Position numbers and translations under genes: made by a program | Shown here: positions 32,828 through 41,240 of the stretch, piece by piece | Numbering within the stretch: the first letter of the stretch is position 1 | Layout: each line of letters opens with the position of its first letter | DNA from: CP2-2F sp034432555 | GTDB taxonomy: Bacteria; Chloroflexota; Anaerolineae; Aggregatilineales; UBA2796 | Assembly: GCA_034432555.1 (NCBI GenBank) | Contig: DAOUBW010000014.1 | Span: 198,126-262,125 of the forward strand | Length of the DNA stretch: 64,000 nt | Direction: 5' to 3' | Notes under the pieces: model-generated | Told to the model about the DNA's origin: nothing | The model's database searches: none | The model's input: the letters and a program-made list of their open reading frames with translations, nothing else

Positions 32828-34126
32828 ATGGGTGAAGACTATGTGTTACGCGAGCAGGTGAATGCGCCGCTGCAACTGCACATCACCTACATCGGCGGTG
32901 ATTTGGTGCTAGAAGGCAGCGGCGGCAGCGAGCTGATCATCTATGGTGAGGGCGCACAAGTGGAGCGCCTTGAGGATGGCAAGCACCTCAACCTTGAGTG
33001 CAGCAGCGATTGCCGTCTGCGCGTGCCGACGGAAGTTTCCGTCCTGGTTAGCGAGGTTGTCGGCGATCTGCGCGCTTCTGAATTGGCAAGCCCCTTAACG
33101 CTTGAGAACTGCCAAGCGGATGTGATTATCCGCGCCTTAGATGCGCCGCTTCAGGTGGAGCATGTGGCAGCCGATGCGCGCATTACCGAAGTGAACACTG
33201 CCGTTCAGATCGGCACCGTCGGTGGCGATTTGGCGCTGCGCGATATTAACGGCGCAGTTAGCATTGAGACCGTTGGCGCGGATTTGGAAGCGAAGCGCAT
33301 TAACGGCGCTTTCAGTGTGAAAAGCGTGGGTGCCGATGCCTGCCTCAGGGAAATTCACGGCGCACTGAGCATCGCGCACGTTGGCGCGGATGCTGTGCTA
33401 ACCGATGTGCTTGGCAGCTGCACCGTCGAACACGTTGGCGCAGATTTGGTGCTGGATATGCCCTTCACGGCTGGCACAGCCTACTATTTTGGCAGCATTG
33501 GCGCGAATGTGTTGGCGAAAATCCGCAGTGGCAGCGCTGTCTGCTTCAAAATTCCCGCCGAGACTGAGAAGACGATTAACGTTCGCGGTGTGCGCCTAGA
33601 AAGCGACACACAAACTGATACGATCATCGTAGGTGAATACACGGAAGGCAGTGCCTTGGTGACGATTGACGCTATCGGCAGCGAGCTGCAATTAGTTAGT
33701 CAGGGCAAAGGCTTCTCAACTACGGTAGAATTTTCCATACCGGATAACTTGGGCGAGATTATCTCGAACCAGATTAGCCAGCAGCTTTCGCGCTTGGAGC
33801 AAACCTTTGCGCGGCAGGCTGAGCGTATGTCCAAGCGTGCTGAGGAAATGGCGCAGCGTGCCACCCGACAGGCAGAACGCGCCAAAGAACGCGCCGAACG
33901 CCACAAGCGCGGCGCACGTGCCAGCCGCGCTTGGACGTGGTCAGGCGCGGTGGATTTCACGCCGCCAACACCGCCCGCGCCACCGCGCCCGCCTGCACCG
34001 CCGCGCCCTAGCGCGCCTGCCGTCACCGATCAGGAGCGCATGGCGATCCTGCGGATGGTCGAAGAACGCCAAATCACCATTGAGGAGGCAGAGCGCCTGC
34101 TGGCTGCGCTAGAAGGACGGGATTAA
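32828..34126 (+). CDS. DUF4097-like beta-solenoid protein with SHOCT-like C-terminus
   Basis: 432 residues. Residues ~59-220 repeat an exact 18-residue unit about nine times (VGGDLALRDINGAVSIET, VGADLEAKRINGAFSVKS, VGADACLREIHGALSIAH). This is the signature of a beta-solenoid, as in DUF4097/adhesin-like proteins. A polyglutamine-like, basic coiled coil (ERMSKRAEEMAQRATRQAER, ~330-365) and a Pro-rich linker (~378-395) follow. The end is a SHOCT-like hairpin (QERMAILRMVEERQITIEEA, ERLLAALEG). No signal peptide is seen, so it is probably cytoplasmic. It lies 32 bases after the previous gene. Related proteins respond to envelope stress in Firmicutes (LiaX/YvlB); the role here is inferred. Confidence 0.78.
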   Translation: MGEDYVLREQVNAPLQLHITYIGGDLVLEGSGGSELIIYGEGAQVERLEDGKHLNLECSSDCRLRVPTEVSVLVSEVVGDLRASELASPLTLENCQADVIIRALDAPLQVEHVAADARITEVNTAVQIGTVGGDLALRDINGAVSIETVGADLEAKRINGAFSVKSVGADACLREIHGALSIAHVGADAVLTDVLGSCTVEHVGADLVLDMPFTAGTAYYFGSIGANVLAKIRSGSAVCFKIPAETEKTINVRGVRLESDTQTDTIIVGEYTEGSALVTIDAIGSELQLVSQGKGFSTTVEFSIPDNLGEIISNQISQQLSRLEQTFARQAERMSKRAEEMAQRATRQAERAKERAERHKRGARASRAWTWSGAVDFTPPTPPAPPRPPAPPRPSAPAVTDQERMAILRMVEERQITIEEAERLLAALEGRD

Positions 34127-34149
34127 TCGGCGGCAGACTGTAGGAGTAT

Positions 34150-35178
34150 ATGTCAGCATCGGCATTTCTGGGCGAGAAAGGCATTCCATTTACGGGTGCG
34201 CGTGCAGTTAACCTTCAGACCGATTTAGGCGGCATTGCCGAGCTGATTGAACTCTGCTTCAGCGTGGATGAGGCAGGGCGCGCCACTGCCCGTGAGCTAC
34301 GCGCCCTCAGCCAAAGCGGTGCGCTGCTCTCGCTGTTGAAGCGCCTAGACCGTGTTCTAGATGGGCTAGGGCAGGGCTTCGTCTGGCTAGAGGCGGGCAA
34401 ATTGGTTGCCAACGTCTCCATTGCGCAGGCGGATTACCCACGCGATATGGGCAAAGGCTACATCATCGCCAATGTGGCGGTGCATCCCGACTATCGGCGG
34501 CGCGGCTTTGCTAAAGCGCTCATGCTGAAGGCGCTTGATCACATTCAGCAGCGCGGCGCTACCTTCGCCATCTTGCAGGTGGAGGCGGATAACTTCGGCG
34601 CACGCGACCTCTACCAACGACTGGGCTTCTATGAGGAGCGCACCTTCATCAAGTGGCAGCGGGCAGCCTCTCAGCGCGCACCGCACAAACTGGAGGAGAT
34701 GCCCTTCATCACGCTGCGGCAGGGCAGCGAGTGGCGCGCCGAATATGAGCTGGCGCGTGTGGTGCGCCCAAATCGGCGCGGCGGCATGGGGTGGCTGCGC
34801 CCAACACACCCCAGTTTATTTCGCCCGTCGTTGCTGCGCTTTTTAGGGATGCTTGCCAGCGGGCAAGGTGTTGAGCGTTGGATTGTGCGTGGTGCTGATG
34901 AGCGCAGCATTCTGGGTGTGCTTTACAGCCAGACCCAATTTGGCGGCACGGTGCGCCTTGAACTGATGGTACATCCGAACATGCAGGGTAAGCTGGAAAA
35001 GCCACTGCTGAACTATGTGCTGCGCCGTTTTGATGGTCAGCATCGCGTGTTGTACTTTGAACATCCTGCGGATGATGCACTGACCAACGCCATTGCAGAG
35101 GAATACGGCTTCACACGGCGGCATACATTGGTTCACATGCGCCGCGATCTAAACCAAACAGGTATCAGGGAAGGATGA
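34150..35178 (+). CDS. GNAT-fold N-acetyltransferase-like protein, two-domain
   Basis: 342 residues. The first GNAT domain (residues ~60-165) has the acetyl-CoA motif GYIIANVAVHPDYRRRGFAK, and the adjacent LMLKALDHIQQRGATFAILQ and NFGARDLYQRLGFYEERTF complete the fold. The second half (~200-340) is shorter and lacks a clear Q/RxxGxG/A loop (IVRGADERSILGVLYSQTQF), so it may be a degenerate GNAT copy. GNAT proteins transfer acetyl groups to small amines, proteins or antibiotics; the acceptor is unknown. It sits in the SHOCT/DUF4097 operon, 23 bases after the previous gene and 6 before the next, so it may modify a partner there. Confidence 0.82.
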   Translation: MSASAFLGEKGIPFTGARAVNLQTDLGGIAELIELCFSVDEAGRATARELRALSQSGALLSLLKRLDRVLDGLGQGFVWLEAGKLVANVSIAQADYPRDMGKGYIIANVAVHPDYRRRGFAKALMLKALDHIQQRGATFAILQVEADNFGARDLYQRLGFYEERTFIKWQRAASQRAPHKLEEMPFITLRQGSEWRAEYELARVVRPNRRGGMGWLRPTHPSLFRPSLLRFLGMLASGQGVERWIVRGADERSILGVLYSQTQFGGTVRLELMVHPNMQGKLEKPLLNYVLRRFDGQHRVLYFEHPADDALTNAIAEEYGFTRRHTLVHMRRDLNQTGIREG

Positions 35179-35184
35179 CTGACC

Positions 35185-35553
35185 ATGGCAACGCCAGAAG
35201 AGCGCATGAAAATTTTAGACATGATCCGCGAGGGCAAAATCAAGCCCGATGAAGGCGCACGCTTGCTACACGCCTTGCAACAGGGCGCCAAAAAGGCGGA
35301 AAAACAACAAGGGCGCGATCCGCGTTGGCTGCGCGTGCGCGTGGTAGACCTCAAAACCGAACGGGTGAAGGTGAACGTCAACCTACCCATGAGCGTTGTC
35401 AACGTCGGCTTGAAACTTGGGGCGCGCTTTGTGCCGGATGCTGAGGTGGACTTTGCCTCTGTGATGGAATCCATCAAGAGTGGGCAAGTTGGCAAAGTGC
35501 TGGAGATGGTCAATAACGATGAGGGCGAGCGCGTTGAGGTGTGGGTCGAATAG
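35185..35553 (+). CDS. SHOCT-like domain protein, paralogue of the 32379 gene
   Basis: 122 residues. The opening helical hairpin (EERMKILDMIREGKIKPDEG, ARLLHALQQ) is almost the same as the ends and starts of the other operon products. The rest (PRWLRVRVVD, VKVNVNLPMSVVNVGLKLGA, VGKVLEMVNNDEGERVEVWV) matches the C-terminal half of the 32379 protein at most key hydrophobic positions. The short acidic linker of the paralogue is reduced to a Lys-rich stretch. It is the last gene of the operon and runs up to a convergent gene only 5 bases away. Unknown function, cytoplasmic. Confidence 0.78.
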   Translation: MATPEERMKILDMIREGKIKPDEGARLLHALQQGAKKAEKQQGRDPRWLRVRVVDLKTERVKVNVNLPMSVVNVGLKLGARFVPDAEVDFASVMESIKSGQVGKVLEMVNNDEGERVEVWVE

Positions 35554-35558
35554 CCCGC

Positions 35559-37214
35559 CTAGCGCACCTGAATCGGCAGCCCTTCCAGCAGAACAGAAAC
35601 GCCCGCCTCAACCAGAGTCACCTGCACATAGCCAACGCTTGGCGCAGGAACATCGCGGCGCACGGGCAGATAGTACACCTCTCGAAAGGCTGTGCCAGCT
35701 TGCCATGCCGAGCTTGGGTAACGCCCTGCACCATGAAAGGTATGCAACCAGCCGTAGCCGCCGCCATCCGCGCCAATGAACGCCAGCCGTAGCGTATAGT
35801 TTTCGCGGATGGCGCCCTCGGCTTGCCATGTTAGCGCCAGCGCGACCGCCTCGCCGCCGCGCACCTCCACCAAGAGCGCTTCATAGGCGCGCAGCCTGAT
35901 CGTCGGCGTTAAAAGGCTACCTTCAGACGTTGGCGATGCCGCAAAGCGCAGTGGCGGCGCATAGCTTGGCGAAAGCCAACCATAAGGCAGCCACGCACCC
36001 AGACCAATCAAAGTGAGCGCCATGCCCACACCTAGCTGCCGCCCAAGCTTGCCCAGTGCATACCAGCCAAGCGCCAACAGCAGCACCCACGCCGCCAAAC
36101 TCGGCAGCAGATAGCGGCTGTTGAGCAACTGCCCATTATAGTAAAGCAGGCTGAGCGCCAAGCCCGCCGCGCCCAGCAACACACAAGCGCTCAGCAGCAG
36201 CCACACCAAGCGCCGCCGCCACAGCCGCCTGTAACCGATCAGCGCACTGAGGGCGTACAGCCACAATGCCACATTCACCCACAGCGGCAGCCGCAGCGTT
36301 CCCCAGCCAAAAATGCCAAAGGCGCTCTCCGCACCGTAGCGCAGCGCGTTGCTCAGTAGGGCGCTGCCCAGCTCGCCCGTCAGCGTTCGCCACACAGCCA
36401 GCGGCGCTGCCTGCCCGTGTACCTCAGCCGCAAAGGGCAGCAAAATGCCCAATCTGCCCAGCACTAGAAGCCCTAACACCAGCGCGCCGCCGCTAATGAG
36501 CAGCATGTGGATCAAACGCCGCCAGCTTAGGCGCAGCGCCAGCGCAAAGCAAGCAACCGCTGCCAAAGGCAGGACGTTCAGCTTGAAAAGGCTGCCAACG
36601 ATGCTCACTACGAGCGCGGCAAGGGCAAAGCGTGCCGCTCGCCGCCGCACCGATTCCACCAACAGCCACACAATCAGCGCGCCGATCAGCGCAGCGGCGG
36701 CATCGTTATTCAAGGTGCTGCTGCTGAATAGATACTGCGGATAGAAGGCAAAAAGCGCCGCCGCACTCAGGCTAAGCGTGGCAGATAAGCCTGCCGCACG
36801 CGCCGCCCGAAAGGTGAGGGCAACCGCGATCAGGGCAAAGAGCGCCGTAAAGAGCCGCGCCGCAAGCAGATCGCGGGCAGTCTCGTGCTGCTCAGGTGTT
36901 CGGGCGGGCAAGGCAAAGTTGATGCCGCCGTTCCCTTCGTAGAAGTATAGGTTGTGATCAGGTGGCGCGATGGGCGTTTGGGCGCTGCCCGAAAGCACCA
37001 TGAAGGCGCCAAGCAGGGCATAGTAGGCGGGTGGGTGAATGTGCATTGGGTTGGCAGAGTCGGGCAGTGTGCCTTGTCGGGCAAGCTGTGCGGCATAGGC
37101 AAAATGGAAGGGTTCGTCGTAGGCTTCCCAGGGCGGCGTGGCAAGGGCAACGGCAAAGCCAACCGCAGCACGGCACACCAGCAGGAAAAGTAGCAGCAGC
37201 GACAGACGGCGCAC
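35559..37214 (-). CDS. GT-C/DUF2142-like multi-pass membrane protein
   Basis: About 551 residues with ~10 hydrophobic segments. Near the N-terminus are RRLSLLLLFLLVCRAAVGFA and the first loop TPPWEAYDEPFHFAYAAQLARQ, whose Glu-Ala-Tyr-Asp-Glu resembles the acidic loop of DUF2142/GT-C proteins. A C-terminal ~110-residue beta domain (RLRAYEALLVEVRGGEAVAL, YVQVTLVEAGVSVLLEGLP) is probably outside. It may transfer lipid-linked sugars, but this rests on topology only. I prefer GTG 37214, just after the upstream stop and close to the signal anchor. A GTG at 37262 would overlap that gene by 43 bases. No good ribosome site marks either. Confidence 0.72.
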   Translation of the reverse strand: MRRLSLLLLFLLVCRAAVGFAVALATPPWEAYDEPFHFAYAAQLARQGTLPDSANPMHIHPPAYYALLGAFMVLSGSAQTPIAPPDHNLYFYEGNGGINFALPARTPEQHETARDLLAARLFTALFALIAVALTFRAARAAGLSATLSLSAAALFAFYPQYLFSSSTLNNDAAAALIGALIVWLLVESVRRRAARFALAALVVSIVGSLFKLNVLPLAAVACFALALRLSWRRLIHMLLISGGALVLGLLVLGRLGILLPFAAEVHGQAAPLAVWRTLTGELGSALLSNALRYGAESAFGIFGWGTLRLPLWVNVALWLYALSALIGYRRLWRRRLVWLLLSACVLLGAAGLALSLLYYNGQLLNSRYLLPSLAAWVLLLALGWYALGKLGRQLGVGMALTLIGLGAWLPYGWLSPSYAPPLRFAASPTSEGSLLTPTIRLRAYEALLVEVRGGEAVALALTWQAEGAIRENYTLRLAFIGADGGGYGWLHTFHGAGRYPSSAWQAGTAFREVYYLPVRRDVPAPSVGYVQVTLVEAGVSVLLEGLPIQVR

Positions 37215-37219
37215 AGCGG

Positions 37220-37693
37220 CTATCTGCCCGGCGGCGGGGAATCGAAAAAGAGCTGCCACCACAGCTCAAAGTTGGAGGGCGCTGTGTCGCGCCGCTGGAT
37301 GATCTCTGGTGGCGGTGCGGCGGTGAAGATCGGCGTCGGCGTGGTGCGTCCTGGCACTGGCACAACCAACACCTCGCCCGAACGGATCATCTTGCCTTCA
37401 CGGCGCGCCCATTCTTCAATGAAGGCGTCGCTGGCGTAGAAGTTCAACTCGGTGCGGAGCGCTGTAGCGCGTGCCTGCAATGTCTCGATGCTGTAGAGCA
37501 GTTCTTGCCGCTGCGCGCCAATCTGCCGCCCGGCGGCGATGCGCCCGCTGAAATTGATGGCAAGCAGCAGCGAGATCGCCAAGATCGAGCCGAATACAAT
37601 CTGCATACTAGAGAGTGGGCGCGGCGTGGAGCGCGGCTTAGACGTGCTGCGGGCAGGTGTGCTGGTTGGTTGGCTAGGCTGATCCGTCATCAT
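37220..37693 (-). CDS. DivIC/FtsB-like septum-formation initiator
   Basis: 157 residues. A Ser/Thr/Pro-rich cytoplasmic start (~1-28) is followed by one membrane helix (MQIVFGSILAISLLLAINFS), then a short coiled coil (IGAQRQELLYSIETLQARA) of the DivIC/FtsB/FtsL type. The AFIEEWARREGKMIRSGE stretch corresponds to the conserved (Y/W)-(I/L)-E-x-x-AR-E-x-L motif of septum initiators. The C-terminal ~45 residues are Pro/Thr-rich. Such proteins bridge FtsQ-type and FtsI/W-type components at the division site. ATG 37693 and 37690 are both possible starts. It lies 60 bases downstream of the frameshifted secreted gene. Confidence 0.78.
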   Translation of the reverse strand: MMTDQPSQPTSTPARSTSKPRSTPRPLSSMQIVFGSILAISLLLAINFSGRIAAGRQIGAQRQELLYSIETLQARATALRTELNFYASDAFIEEWARREGKMIRSGEVLVVPVPGRTTPTPIFTAAPPPEIIQRRDTAPSNFELWWQLFFDSPPPGR

Positions 37694-37753
37694 CTCTCAA
37701 TTGGGCTAAGATGGGCAGTGCGTGTGCCTGCCCAACCGACGAACGCTCAAAGT

Positions 37754-38590
37754 TTACTGGCTGACAGCCAAAAAGCCCAGATCGCGCTGGTAGAGCGCAC
37801 TCATGAGCAGGTGATAGATCATTATAGCGTCGGGCGGGCGGTAGCCCATCGCATCGCGCTTAGCGGGGATGCCCGTTGGCGGCACGCTGCTGATTGGCAG
37901 CAGCAGCACATAGGGCGCGCCTGCCTCAGGCTGCACGATTTGGACAGCTTCTAGCCTGCCGCCGCGCTCAGCCAGCAATTTGACAAACGGGCGCCGTGCT
38001 AGGGCAGACTGATAGCCTTGAATGCGCGCTGCCAATACCTCACTGGCAGCCTGTGCGAAGGATTCTTCAACGTAGTTCAGGGCGATGTAGACGGGCTGTG
38101 TGCCATCTTCGCGCAGCACATGCACTAAGGCGGCAAGGCTGTAGGGTGCGATGCCTTCATCATCGCGCTGAACAGGTTCGATGGCGTATGGATTGAGGAA
38201 ATTCGCCTGCACGATAGTGCCTTCGGCAGTCAGGGCAGACAGCAGGGCGCGTACATCAGCGTTTTGGGTGAGGGATGGTGAGCCGCCATTGTATGCAGTG
38301 ACCATGCCATTGAAGACGCGCATATCCGTCGCGTTCATGATCAGGTTCGGCGCTAGGGCAATTGGTTCGCGCCTGCCGAAGTTGCCACCGAACGGGTCGC
38401 CAACGCGGCGGTTGCTGACATCGGTGCGAAGGGCAAGGCTGGGATCACAAGCAGAATCGCCGCAGAAGACGCTCACGCCATCGCGCTCAAGTTTGGTGTA
38501 GTCACGGGCAAGGAAAGCTGCCTCGACTGCCTGAGCGTCAAAGCGCCCTGTGTAGAGCCGTCCATTCATAGTCGGATTACTAAATGCCAC
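37754..38590 (-). pseudogene. Frameshifted secreted protein, C-terminal part
   Basis: This open frame of ~278 residues begins with a GTG that overlaps the stop of the upstream fragment, and has no signal peptide of its own. Read back past the GTG its frame continues SIDQVVAFSNPTMNGRL, joining the other fragment cleanly if one T is added to the T5 run (38607-38611). The body holds FCGDSACDPSLALRT with two Cys, GRREPIALAPNLIMNATDM, and a long alpha/beta part ending MSALYQRDLGFLAVSQ. It resembles a group of secreted Chloroflexota proteins of unknown function that I cannot name. A sequencing slip at the homopolymer is as likely as a true mutation. Confidence 0.65.
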
Positions 38591-38958
38591 TACTTGATCA
38601 ATGCTGAAAAATCAAAGCCGACGAATTGGCGCATCTCGTCACCACGAAATGCCACTTCCGAAAGTTTAACATCACCGGCAGCAAGGTAGCTTAAGCCTGC
38701 ACGGTACCATGCGACAGGCGGCGTGCCGCTGAGCATATTGAAGTTCTGTATGTTGAACGGACGCACCGAGTTGGGCAGCGCCTTTTGCAGCGCGGCATAG
38801 TCAAGGTAGCTGACCATATCGTCGCGGGCGATTTCAGGCAGCGGCACGGCACGCAGTAAGGTGACGATCAAGGGATCAGCTTCGGCGTGGGACGCTGCGG
38901 GAATGCCTAACAGGGCGAGGCAAGCAAGTAGCATGAACAACAACAGCATTTTACGCAT
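38590..38958 (-). pseudogene. Frameshifted secreted protein, N-terminal part
   Basis: A 122-residue frame with a clear signal peptide (MRKMLLLFMLLACLALLGIP, cleavage near SHA/EAD), then PLPEIARDDMVSYLDYAALQ and PPVAWYRAGLSYLAAGDVKL. It ends GFDFSALIK and TAG at 38590-38592. If a base is added to the preceding T5 run it continues into the downstream frame and makes one protein of about 400 residues. Alone it lacks the bulk of the fold. It is transcribed on the minus strand downstream of gpmI, from which a strong hairpin separates it. Confidence 0.68.
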
Positions 38959-38980
38959 AGACCGTTAACCTTTCTCGAAC

Positions 38981-39014
38981 GTGACAGCCAGCGGTAATCC
39001 GCTTAGGCTGTCAC
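38981..39014 (-). terminator. Strong two-part hairpin downstream of gpmI
   Basis: GTGACAGCC pairs with GGCTGTCAC (38981-38989, 39006-39014), with an inner AGCGG/CCGCT stem closed by TAAT; a GACCG/CGGTC outer pairing (38960-38964 and 39016-39020) may extend it. It begins 18 bases downstream of the gpmI stop on the minus strand. There is no T run, so it could be a terminator or an RNA-stability or processing element. Confidence 0.5.
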
Positions 39015-39031
39015 ACGGTCAATTGGCGCAC

Positions 39032-40579
39032 TCAGACAAGCAGGCTCGCGGCGTCCATCTCTGGCGGCTTGGGAATGCCCATCAATTGTAAAATGGTCGG
39101 TGAGACGTTGCAAAGATCACCCTCACGCAAGGGTGGCGTGCTGCCATCTGGCGTGATGAGGATAAATGGCACGCGGTTCATGGTATGCGCGGTGTGCGGC
39201 TGTCCTGTCTCAGGGTCAACCATCATCTCGCAGTTGCCGTGGTCGGCGGTCACGATCACCGTCGCGCCGACTTGCTTTGCCGCTGCCAGCAAGCGTGCCA
39301 ATTGCGAATCGACCGTCTCGACCGCCTTGATTGCCGCTTCCAGCACGCCCGTATGCCCAACCATATCCGGATTAGCATAGTTGAGCAGGATAAAGTCGTA
39401 CTGCCCGCTTTGGATCGCTTCCACGGCCTTATCGGTCAGTGGTTCGGCGCTCATTTGCGGCTTGTGATCGTAGGTTGGCACATCCTTCGGAGACGGCTCT
39501 AGGTAGCGATCTTCGTTGGGAAACGGCTCATCGCGCTGCCCATTGAAGAAGAAGGTGACGTGGCGGTACTTCTCGGTTTCGGCGGTGTGATATTGGCGTT
39601 TGCCGGCGTTGCTTAGCACTTCGGCAAGGCAGGTTGCCTGTGGCGGACGGACAAAGGCGCGTGGTGCGCTCACATCGTCGCCCCAGACGCCCATCGTCAC
39701 AAAGTGTAGGTCGGGCAGCTTTTGGCGGACGAAACCGTTAAACGAGTCATCCATCAGCGCGCTATAGATTTGACGCATTCGGTCGCCGCGAAAGTTGAAG
39801 CCGATGATTGTATCGCCGCCCTTGATGGTGGCGCGTGGTGCCCCTGCTGAGTCAGTGATGACGTAGGGCATGATGAACTCATCCATCTCGCCGCGCCCAT
39901 AGGCATCTTCCACGGCGGCAGCCGCGCTTGGTGCGGTACGTTCGGCAGCGCCTTCCACCATAGCACGGTAGGCGGATTCGGTGCGCTCCCAGCGCTTATC
40001 CCGATCCATGACATAGTAGCGCCCGATCACAGTGGCAATCTGCCCAACGCCGATGGAGTCGAGCTGGGCTTGCAGGGCGCGCACGTAGCCCAACCCTGAT
40101 TGTGGCGGCGTATCGCGCCCATCAGTGAAGGCGTGCAGCGCCAAGCGCGTGATGCCGCTGCGCTTTGCCATTGCAAGCAGGGCGTAGATATGCGTGTTAT
40201 AGCTGTGGATGCCACCATCGCTGACCAAGCCCATCAGGTGCAGCGTGCCGCCTTGCCCTTCCCGCGCTGTGGCGCGCTCCATCGCTTCCAGCAGGGCAGG
40301 GCTGCGGAAGAAATCGCCCGTTTCAATTTGCTTATCAATGAAGGTCAGATCGGTATAGATGACGGTGCCGGCGCCCAAATTCAGGTGACCGACTTCCGAG
40401 CCGCCGATCTGTCCTTTAGGCAGCCCAACTGCCTCGCCTGAAGCGCCAAGTGTGGTGGTGCTATACAGTCCGCTTTGCCATAAATGGTTAAAGGTGGGGA
40501 CGTTGCCCAGTTTGACGGCGTTTGCCTCGCGTTCTTCGCGCAAGCCCCAGCCGTCAAGGATGATTAACATCACGGTCAT
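39032..40579 (-). CDS. gpmI: 2,3-bisphosphoglycerate-independent phosphoglycerate mutase
   Basis: 515 residues, the size of iPGM. It interconverts 3- and 2-phosphoglycerate in glycolysis with two metal ions, in the cytoplasm. The N-terminus has VMLIILDGWGLREEREANAV with the first metal Asp. GGSEVGHLNLGAG holds the phospho-Ser that is usually in a GNSEVGH motif; here the Asn is Gly. Further family segments are AFTDGRDTPPQSGLGYVRAL, GRYYVMDRDKRWERTESAY and TVIVTADHGNCEMM. ATG 40579 faces the divergent rfaE2 gene over a 138-base gap. Transcription probably ends at the hairpin near 39000. Confidence 0.96.
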   Translation of the reverse strand: MTVMLIILDGWGLREEREANAVKLGNVPTFNHLWQSGLYSTTTLGASGEAVGLPKGQIGGSEVGHLNLGAGTVIYTDLTFIDKQIETGDFFRSPALLEAMERATAREGQGGTLHLMGLVSDGGIHSYNTHIYALLAMAKRSGITRLALHAFTDGRDTPPQSGLGYVRALQAQLDSIGVGQIATVIGRYYVMDRDKRWERTESAYRAMVEGAAERTAPSAAAAVEDAYGRGEMDEFIMPYVITDSAGAPRATIKGGDTIIGFNFRGDRMRQIYSALMDDSFNGFVRQKLPDLHFVTMGVWGDDVSAPRAFVRPPQATCLAEVLSNAGKRQYHTAETEKYRHVTFFFNGQRDEPFPNEDRYLEPSPKDVPTYDHKPQMSAEPLTDKAVEAIQSGQYDFILLNYANPDMVGHTGVLEAAIKAVETVDSQLARLLAAAKQVGATVIVTADHGNCEMMVDPETGQPHTAHTMNRVPFILITPDGSTPPLREGDLCNVSPTILQLMGIPKPPEMDAASLLV

Positions 40580-40717
40580 AGAGGTTATGCCTTTCTGTTA
40601 GGTCAGGGCAGAGTATACCGCGCTTGGTGGGTGGGCGTGCGATGTCAAAGGCTCAGGAGCGTCAGGCAACCAAGCACACCCTAGCGCAGCGCCTTAGCGC
40701 ACGCTACAATTTTGCTA

Positions 40718-41218
40718 ATGCAACACTCAATCACAACCCATCGCGTCCTCAGCCTGAAAGATGCCCTTATCTGGCGCGCCGAACTGCGTCGGCAAGGCGT
40801 GCTGCTTGTCTTTACCAATGGGCATTTTGACTTGCTGCACGTCGGTCACCTGGACTATCTAGAACAGGCACGTGCGCTTGGCGGCGCCTTGTTGGTTGGC
40901 ATTAACGATGATGATGCCACACAAGCGCTCAAGGGTGATGGGCGTCCAATTGTGCCAGCTGCAGAGCGCGCACGCCTGATTGCGGCGCTCTATTGCGTCA
41001 CGGCGGCGGTCATTTTCACAGGCAAGACTGCCAACGATCTGATCAGCGCCCTACACCCTGAAATTTACGTCAAAGGTGGCGATTATCATCACAAGCCACT
41101 GCCGGAGCGTGCCGCTGTTGAGGCATATGGCGGGCGCGTTGTGCTGATTGACCTGCTGCCAAACCGCAGCACGTCTGCCTTGATTGCGCGCATTCGTGCG
41201 CTACCCGCCGATTCCTAG
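40718..41218 (+). CDS. rfaE2: RfaE2-like heptose-1-phosphate nucleotidyltransferase
   Basis: About 166 residues, a single cytidylyltransferase-fold domain. LVFTNGHFDLLHVGHLDYLEQ carries the HxGH nucleotide-binding motif, and the ISALHPEIYVKGGDY region and NRSTSALIARIR are the second and third family blocks. It resembles the C-terminal half of HldE/RfaE, which makes ADP- or GDP-heptose. The kinase half (RfaE1/HldA) is not fused. In a lineage without known LPS this suggests heptose use in some other glycan (inference). A related fold (FAD/CMP-glycerol type) is possible but less likely. ATG 40718 is chosen over a TTG two codons upstream. Confidence 0.82.
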   Translation: MQHSITTHRVLSLKDALIWRAELRRQGVLLVFTNGHFDLLHVGHLDYLEQARALGGALLVGINDDDATQALKGDGRPIVPAAERARLIAALYCVTAAVIFTGKTANDLISALHPEIYVKGGDYHHKPLPERAAVEAYGGRVVLIDLLPNRSTSALIARIRALPADS

Positions 41219-41240
41219 CCTAAAGTAGGCCGCTTACCCT

